Positions 6,849 to 10,349 of a DNA stretch of 10,349 nucleotides are shown in pieces. Both the position numbers and the translations under genes were made by a program. The notes below the pieces were generated by a model, which worked only from the letters and a program-made list of their open reading frames with translations, made no database searches and was not told the origin of the DNA. Position 1 is the first letter of the stretch. Every line of letters begins with the position of its first letter. The stretch is from Desulfurococcales archaeon (GTDB taxonomy: Archaea > Thermoproteota > Thermoprotei_A > Sulfolobales > Ignisphaeraceae), in NCBI GenBank assembly GCA_028276605.1, contig JAPYWC010000025.1, positions 1 to 10,349 on the forward strand, written 5' to 3'.

Positions 6849-7207
6849 ATGATTATCTTCACCCCACTACCCTTTGGATTCTCATTGACAAGCTCAAGAA
6901 TGTGAATAGCTCTCCCATTAGCTGCAATAATCTTCTCTAAAGCTTGCTTTGAAAACGCAACTGCTGCTATAGTAACGCGATGATCGAGCTTTCCAACACC
7001 TAGAACTTTACCTGGCACAACCACTACATCTCCATCCTTCGTATACTTATTGATCTTATATAAGTTCACAACTATTCTTCTACGTGCCGGTCTCTCAAGT
7101 AATTCAGCTACATACCTCCATATCTTGGCTTTATGAGTCCTTGCAGCCTTTCGTAACAATCTAATTGTTTTCCTTAGCACATAGTTTGTTGGCCCTGTTC
7201 TTTTCAC
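6845..7207 (-). CDS. rpl18e: Large ribosomal subunit protein eL18 (L18e)
   Basis: A 50S protein shared by archaea and eukaryotes and absent from bacteria, with a fold related to bacterial L15 (uL15). It has 120 residues, the usual archaeal length. The diagnostic features are the basic N-terminus MKRTGPTNYVLRKTIRLLRK (1-20), the region RRRIVVNLYKINKYTKDGDV (42-61) and VVVPGKVLGVGKLDHRVTIA (61-80), then a short helix-strand end with GRAIHILEL and GSGVKIII. The start is GTG at 7207, overlapping the Rpo3 stop as GTGA, with GGGTG in the upstream coding sequence. That overlap implies translational coupling to Rpo3 and then to uL13. Confidence 0.96.
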   Translation of the reverse strand: MKRTGPTNYVLRKTIRLLRKAARTHKAKIWRYVAELLERPARRRIVVNLYKINKYTKDGDVVVVPGKVLGVGKLDHRVTIAAVAFSKQALEKIIAANGRAIHILELVNENPKGSGVKIII

Positions 7208-8061
7208 GTCTTTACACCCTTCTTGAGGTTCTCAATAAAGCTCTGTAAGACAGACAAATCTTTCTCTAATATTTTAAGAGCTGCCCTAATAATGGTTTCT
7301 GGTTCTAAAGAACCACTTGATTCAATTCTTAAGATGTTCTTATCTTTCAGGTTTATAACATTAATTGCCTTAGTAGGGCAGGCTGCTACACACTGCTTAC
7401 AGATAATGCATTCTAGAGGCTTCTCAATAACAAGCTTTTTATTTTCTATTTTCAACACCCTCTTCGGACATACATCAACACATTTACCGCAAAGTGTACA
7501 GAGGCTTTCATCTATTGTTATGTCAGCAACATTTCTGACAACAGCTATTGTAGTAGGGCTCCATTTGGCATGCTCAAGCCCTCTACCGATTCTCGCCCTA
7601 AGTTCTAACGATATTCTTTGACCTGGTGCAAGGATTACTATAGGTATGTTATCATAGGCAGGCTTTACATAAGGATCTTCAGATTTTATGTTGCCTGAAT
7701 AGACAGTTACTTCTTGTTCGTGAGCCTCTACCTCCAGAAACATATTAATGAAGCACTTATCGCAAACATCTTTTGGAGGCTTCTCTTCAGAGTCTAAGGA
7801 GCATTTTTCACAGAGCAAGACGTCGGTTGCTAGTAGCTTGTCGATGTAATCCTCTGAACGTAGAGGTACCATTGCTAACCTATGTGCAAGCATTTCATCA
7901 AACATTAGTGAGGTGTTCACAACTATCGCAACTTCATCAATAGCATAGGTAGGTACCTTCGCCATACTGTAACGTCTGATAGCGTTTAAAAACGGCAAGG
8001 GGAAGCCATCTATATAAAGCTCTATAGCCTCTGAGCTCCACTCCCTAACCTCTATACTCAC
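7204..8061 (-). CDS. rpoD: DNA-directed RNA polymerase subunit D (Rpo3) with an iron-sulfur ferredoxin domain
   Basis: The archaeal counterpart of bacterial alpha and eukaryotic Rpb3, which dimerises with Rpo11 to start polymerase assembly. Residues 1-80 and 230-285 form the dimerisation domain (FPLPFLNAIRRYSMAKVPTYAIDEV, 20-44). The insert domain holds a CxxC...CxxC set (C84, C87, C100, C103), probably a zinc-like or disulfide loop, followed by APGQRISLELRARIGRG (145-161). The ferredoxin part has two full cysteine sets: CTLCGKCVDVCP (188-199: C188, C191, C194, C198) and CIICKQCVAACP (218-229: C218, C221, C224, C228), so two [4Fe-4S] clusters are inferred. The 285-residue length is slightly long for the family. 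The start is GTG at 8061, 3 bp after the uS11 stop, with GGGTG upstream. It is not the bacterial sigma-70 gene that shares the symbol. Confidence 0.97.
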   Translation of the reverse strand: MSIEVREWSSEAIELYIDGFPLPFLNAIRRYSMAKVPTYAIDEVAIVVNTSLMFDEMLAHRLAMVPLRSEDYIDKLLATDVLLCEKCSLDSEEKPPKDVCDKCFINMFLEVEAHEQEVTVYSGNIKSEDPYVKPAYDNIPIVILAPGQRISLELRARIGRGLEHAKWSPTTIAVVRNVADITIDESLCTLCGKCVDVCPKRVLKIENKKLVIEKPLECIICKQCVAACPTKAINVINLKDKNILRIESSGSLEPETIIRAALKILEKDLSVLQSFIENLKKGVKT

Positions 8062-8064
8062 TAG

Positions 8065-8466
8065 CTACACCCTTCTACCACGCCTACCTCCAGGTCTACG
8101 CGTTGTATCGTGAGGAATTGGTGTTACATCCTCTATTCTACCAATAATAAAGCCTGCCCTTGCGAGTGCTCGTATTGCTGCTTGAGCGCCAGGACCCGGT
8201 ATCTTGGGTCCGTGACCGCCAGGAGCCCTAACTTTTATATGTATGGCTGTTATGCCCTTCTCCATGGCTTCTTGAGCAACCCTATAAGCTACCATCATTG
8301 CGGCGTATGGGCTTGGCTTCTCTCTGTCTGCTCTAACAACCATTCCGCCAGACCCTCTAGCAACAGTTTCTGCACCACTAAGATCTGTTATATGAACTAT
8401 GGTATTGTTATAGGATGCATATATGTGAGCAACACCCCATTTAAGCTCTCTACTACTGAACGCCAT
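8065..8466 (-). CDS. rps11: Small ribosomal subunit protein uS11
   Basis: A 30S platform protein near the mRNA exit and E site. It has 133 residues, normal for archaea. [20 protein letters not shown] (10-29) is the conserved beta hairpin, followed by [20 protein letters not shown] (38-57), a [20 protein letters not shown] segment (79-98) and the basic C-terminus with [20 protein letters not shown] (113-132). The ATG is preceded by AGGGTGAA about 7 nt upstream. It lies 22 bp after the uS4 gene, and its stop is 3 bp before the Rpo3 start. The gene order uS13-uS4-uS11-RNAP subunit is shared with the bacterial alpha operon (as S13-S11-S4-alpha), which shows a very old linkage. Confidence 0.97.
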   Translation of the reverse strand: MAFSSRELKWGVAHIYASYNNTIVHITDLSGAETVARGSGGMVVRADREKPSPYAAMMVAYRVAQEAMEKGITAIHIKVRAPGGHGPKIPGPGAQAAIRALARAGFIIGRIEDVTPIPHDTTRRPGGRRGRRV

Positions 8467-8488
8467 AAGTTATTCACCCTAACTTTCC

Positions 8489-9037
8489 TCATTCAGGATT
8501 AGTCTGAGGAGTAGTTTGCGAAACTGAAGAAACCTCTTCAACTCTCTTTCTTGCAAATGGTGAAAGTGGGTAAAAGTCAACATAGTTTTCTTCCTCTCTC
8601 GACACTAAATATCCTGGTGATGTAACTCTCCTACCCTTTATAGCTATGTGACCATGCACTATTAACTGCCTTGCTTGGTGGATTGTTTTGGCAAGTCCTT
8701 TTCTCCAGACAATAGTTTGAAGCCTTCTCTCCAATATTGCCTCAACGCTTAGGTTCAGAATATCAGATATATCAGCATTAGGTGTCTGCAAGATGCCCAT
8801 GCTATAAAGCCTTGATGAAAGTTGCTGCAACCTCTTAATCCTCTCTTCCTCTGGAAGGGCAAGTAGAGATCTTGCCAGGTGCTTTATCTTTCTAAGCATT
8901 GTTTCAGCTATCCATAACTCTCGCTTGTTTCTAAGACCGTATATGCCTACAAGCTCCATTTCTCTTAATAGCCTAGCTTTGACCCATGGATGCCCAGGAG
9001 ATTCCCACTTCTTTCTCGGTTTCTTTGGGTCACCCAC
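8489..9037 (-). CDS. rps4: Small ribosomal subunit protein uS4
   Basis: A primary 16S rRNA-binding protein that starts assembly of the small-subunit body. In its 182 residues the archaeal N-terminus [17 protein letters not shown] (2-18) lacks the bacterial zinc-binding cysteines. The helical domain covers about 20-103, and an S4 RNA-binding domain follows ([20 protein letters not shown] at 104-123, then [20 protein letters not shown] at 124-143). The C-terminal tail after 165 is rich in S, Q, T and P and looks disordered. The GTG start at 9037 is preceded by GGGGTGG; it matches the family N-terminus exactly, so a longer start is not needed. The gap to uS13 is 23 bp and to uS11 22 bp. Confidence 0.97.
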   Translation of the reverse strand: MGDPKKPRKKWESPGHPWVKARLLREMELVGIYGLRNKRELWIAETMLRKIKHLARSLLALPEEERIKRLQQLSSRLYSMGILQTPNADISDILNLSVEAILERRLQTIVWRKGLAKTIHQARQLIVHGHIAIKGRRVTSPGYLVSREEENYVDFYPLSPFARKRVEEVSSVSQTTPQTNPE

Positions 9038-9060
9038 TCACAACCACCCCATCAGTAAAA

Positions 9061-9540
9061 CTACTTCTGTTGCTGCTGTTGCTGCTGAGCACCTTTCTTT
9101 CTTTGAACGCCAACAACAGGACCAACACGTCCTGTTGTATGAGTTCTCTGACCCCTTACCTTATAACCTTGGGCATGCCTTATACCTCTCCAGCTCCTTA
9201 TCTTAATCTCACGATCAATATCTTTTCTTGCATAGAATATGAGTTCTGATGAAACTAGATGCATGTCTTCCCCTGTCTCATAATCCTTCCTTCTATTAAG
9301 CATCCATGCAGGAAATCCAAACTTTTTAGGATCTTTAATCAGCTCTTCAATGCGTGCCACATCCTCGTCTGTTAAGTACCCTACAGGCATATTGGGATCG
9401 TAACCCAGCGTTCTGCAAATTGCTACGGCAAAGTTATAGCCAATACCCTTTATTTTTGCCAAGCCCCATGCAAGGCTTATATTACCAGGTATGTCTGTCT
9501 CGGCTATTCTTACGATATGTCTGAAACCTTGTGATGACAT
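9061..9540 (-). CDS. rps13: Small ribosomal subunit protein uS13 with a polyglutamine tail
   Basis: A 30S head protein that makes inter-subunit bridges and contacts tRNA in the P site. It is the first gene of the cluster. The helix-turn-helix region is HIVRIAETDIPGNISLAWGL (8-27) with KIKGIGYNFAVAICRTLGYD (29-48). The C-terminal signature RGIRHAQGYKVRGQRTHTTG (118-137) is the tRNA-contacting, basic part. At 159 residues it is typical for archaea. The last nine residues read A followed by seven glutamines and K, an unusual acid- and base-free tail in place of the basic end normally seen. The ATG start has GAGGTT (9547-9552) 6 nt upstream, and a 136-bp non-coding region with a candidate promoter lies before it. 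Confidence 0.97.
   Translation of the reverse strand: MSSQGFRHIVRIAETDIPGNISLAWGLAKIKGIGYNFAVAICRTLGYDPNMPVGYLTDEDVARIEELIKDPKKFGFPAWMLNRRKDYETGEDMHLVSSELIFYARKDIDREIKIRSWRGIRHAQGYKVRGQRTHTTGRVGPVVGVQRKKGAQQQQQQQK
9067..9087 (-). repeat. CAG/CAA trinucleotide tract encoding seven glutamines at the uS13 C-terminus
   Basis: On the minus strand the codons are CAG CAG CAA CAG CAG CAA CAG, that is, two copies of a 9-nt unit plus one codon. The 9-nt periodicity suggests growth by slippage or unit duplication. Because the unit is a multiple of three, length changes would keep the frame and the following AAG TAG. Confidence 0.9.
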
Positions 9541-9580
9541 TCTTCTAACCTCGCAATCAATATTGTAAAGGATTTAACGT

Positions 9581-9598
9581 TAATAAGGCTAGTTATTA
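9581..9598. repeat. Short AT-rich inverted repeat upstream of uS13
   Basis: TAATAA (9581-9586) and TTATTA (9593-9598) are complementary around a 6-nt spacer; a nested GCTA-GTTAT-TAGC repeat overlaps at 9588-9600. It falls between the candidate TATA box and the start codon, near the predicted transcription start. It could be an operator or leader hairpin, but arms this short and AT-rich also occur by chance. Confidence 0.3.
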
Positions 9599-9606
9599 GC
9601 TACTTG

Positions 9607-9635
9607 AATAAAAGTACTTTGAGTCCGCTTTTAAG
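9607..9635 (-). promoter_or_regulatory. Candidate promoter of the ribosomal/RNAP/isoprenoid operon
   Basis: Two TATA-like elements are visible on the minus strand: CTTTTATT (9607-9614), with AAAGTA just upstream as a possible BRE, and CTTAAAAG (9628-9635). The first would start transcription near 9585, giving a leader of about 45 nt before the uS13 ATG at 9540; the second would give about 65 nt. This is the only intergenic space in the window longer than 40 bp, so an operon promoter is expected here, but which box is used is not decided. Confidence 0.45.
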
Positions 9636-9643
9636 CTATGTAG

Positions 9644-9667
9644 AAAATATTGCTTGAGAGTGAAAAA
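9644..9667 (-). terminator. T-rich stretches after the ABC transporter gene
   Basis: Downstream of the ATPase stop at 9677 the minus strand carries TTTTT (9663-9667) and TTTT (9644-9647) with no strong hairpin. Crenarchaeal termination often uses runs of T without a stem-loop, so this is a plausible but weak terminator before the uS13 promoter. Confidence 0.35.
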
Positions 9668-9676
9668 GAGCTGAGT

Positions 9677-10349
9677 TTATTTCTTTGCGTATAGCCAGCA
9701 AGCGACATAGTGACCTGGCTCAACCTCTATCATCGGCGGCTCCTCCCTCCTACAAACATCCATAGCAAATGGGCATCTCGGATGAAACCTACAACCAGGT
9801 GGTATATTGATGGCGCTGGGCACCTCGCCCTTAATATCGAGTTTCCTTAGCTTGAGTCTGTTTCGTGGATCAGGTTCAGGAACTGCTTGCATTAATGCCC
9901 TGGTATATGGATGCAACGGATTATCAACAACTTTTGCAATTTCGCCCATCTCAACAATTTTACCCAAGTACATCACAGCTATCCTATCGCAGATGTTAGC
10001 TGCTATCGCAAGATCGTGTGTTATGAACACGTATGAGATGTTTCTGGTCTTCCTTATCTCAAGCATTAGCTGAAGTATCTCTGCTCTTATTGACACATCC
10101 AGCATTGATACAGGCTCGTCGGCAACAATTAGACTTGGTCTCAGGATCAGTGCTCTAGCTATGGCAACTCTTTGCCTCTGACCCCCTGACAACATGTGTG
10201 GGTATCTATCTATAAACTCTTGTGGTGGTGTAAGCTTCACCTCCTCTAATGCCTTCATAACGTACTCTAATCTCTCTGTTGGATCCCTTCCAATGTTGTG
10301 TATTAGTAGTGGCTCCTCTAAAATATCCTTAATCTTCATTCTTGGATTT
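9677..10349 (-). CDS. Peptide ABC transporter ATP-binding protein, OppF/DppF type (C-terminal 223 residues; 5' end beyond the window)
   Basis: An ATPase subunit that powers uptake of oligopeptides or related solutes at the cytoplasmic face of the membrane. The frame stays open to the right edge. The first residues NPRMKIKDILEEPL match the internal OppF region after the Q-loop (SLNPRM...), so the ATG at 10339 is an internal methionine and not the start. Counting from that Met: signature LSGGQRQRVAIARAL (50-64), Walker B LIVADEP (70-76), D-loop SMLD (78-81), H-loop FITHDL (105-110), then the oligopeptide-transporter C-terminal domain HPYTRALMQAVPEPDP (143-158) and GCRFHPRCPFAMDVC (182-196). Cysteines C183, C189, C196 and C214 form the conserved C-terminal set of this family, thought in some members to bind an iron-sulfur cluster. 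Walker A is outside the window. It is probably the last gene of an opp/dpp operon; the substrate cannot be told. Confidence 0.95.
   Translation of the reverse strand, partial: NPRMKIKDILEEPLLIHNIGRDPTERLEYVMKALEEVKLTPPQEFIDRYPHMLSGGQRQRVAIARALILRPSLIVADEPVSMLDVSIRAEILQLMLEIRKTRNISYVFITHDLAIAANICDRIAVMYLGKIVEMGEIAKVVDNPLHPYTRALMQAVPEPDPRNRLKLRKLDIKGEVPSAINIPPGCRFHPRCPFAMDVCRREEPPMIEVEPGHYVACWLYAKK

Noticed and set aside
7223..7621. Plus-strand open frame of 132 codons
   Set aside because: It runs antisense through the Rpo3 ferredoxin domain, whose cysteine motifs show the minus strand is the coding one.
8110..8502. Plus-strand open frame of 130 codons
   Set aside because: It is antisense to uS11, a universally conserved protein; no independent SD or family resemblance.
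9067..9087. CAG/CAA tract as a phase-variation switch
   Set aside because: The repeat unit is a multiple of three, so length change would not shift the frame or switch the gene off.
10337..10339. ATG at 10339 as the start of the ABC ATPase gene
   Set aside because: The codons upstream (N-P-R) and downstream match the internal OppF region, and the Walker A and Q-loop parts must lie upstream, so this is an internal methionine of a gene cut by the window edge.

Overview
The window looks like a chromosomal segment of a hyperthermophilic crenarchaeon (Thermoproteota), most likely Desulfurococcales or an Ignisphaera-like relative; the genus cannot be fixed from this stretch. The evidence is the archaeal ribosomal proteins (eL18 and archaeal-type uS13, uS4, uS11, uL13, uS9 and uS2), the archaeal RNA polymerase subunits Rpo3 (with a ferredoxin insert) and Rpo10, isopentenyl phosphate kinase together with type 2 IPP isomerase, an archaeal-type GluRS, GGTG-type Shine-Dalgarno sites and crenarchaeal-looking TATA elements. 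Every gene lies on the minus strand, so the transcription order runs from high to low coordinates.

Region 1 (9677-10349) is the 3' part of an OppF/DppF-type peptide ABC transporter ATPase whose Walker A half lies beyond the right edge. It is followed by the only real intergenic space (9541-9676), which holds T-rich stretches that could end the transporter transcript and a candidate promoter for the next operon.

Region 2 (5018-9540) is the classic archaeal translation/transcription cluster: uS13, uS4, uS11, Rpo3 (RpoD), eL18, uL13, uS9, Rpo10 (RpoN), uS2. Gaps are 0-23 bp or the genes overlap by 4 bp (GTGA or ATGA), and GGTG-like ribosome binding sites precede most genes.

Region 3 (1298-5034) continues without a break into isoprenoid lipid synthesis: an unrecognised 277-residue protein in the slot where archaea often place mevalonate kinase, then isopentenyl phosphate kinase, type 2 IPP isomerase and geranylgeranyl diphosphate synthase. 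Together the last three turn isopentenyl phosphate into the C20 precursor of archaeal membrane lipids. A good TATA element inside the 3' end of the isomerase gene could give the GGPP synthase its own promoter.

Region 4 (1-1283) has a DUF2118-like small protein overlapping, by 29 bp, the start of glutamyl-tRNA synthetase, which runs off the left edge.

The most interesting items are the diverged GHMP-kinase-like protein at 4201-5034, the seven-glutamine tail of uS13, the two complete ferredoxin cysteine sets plus a separate CxxC pair in Rpo3, the DUF2118-like gene wired to gltX, and the possible internal promoter of the GGPP synthase. I saw no mobile element, CRISPR array, tRNA or rRNA.
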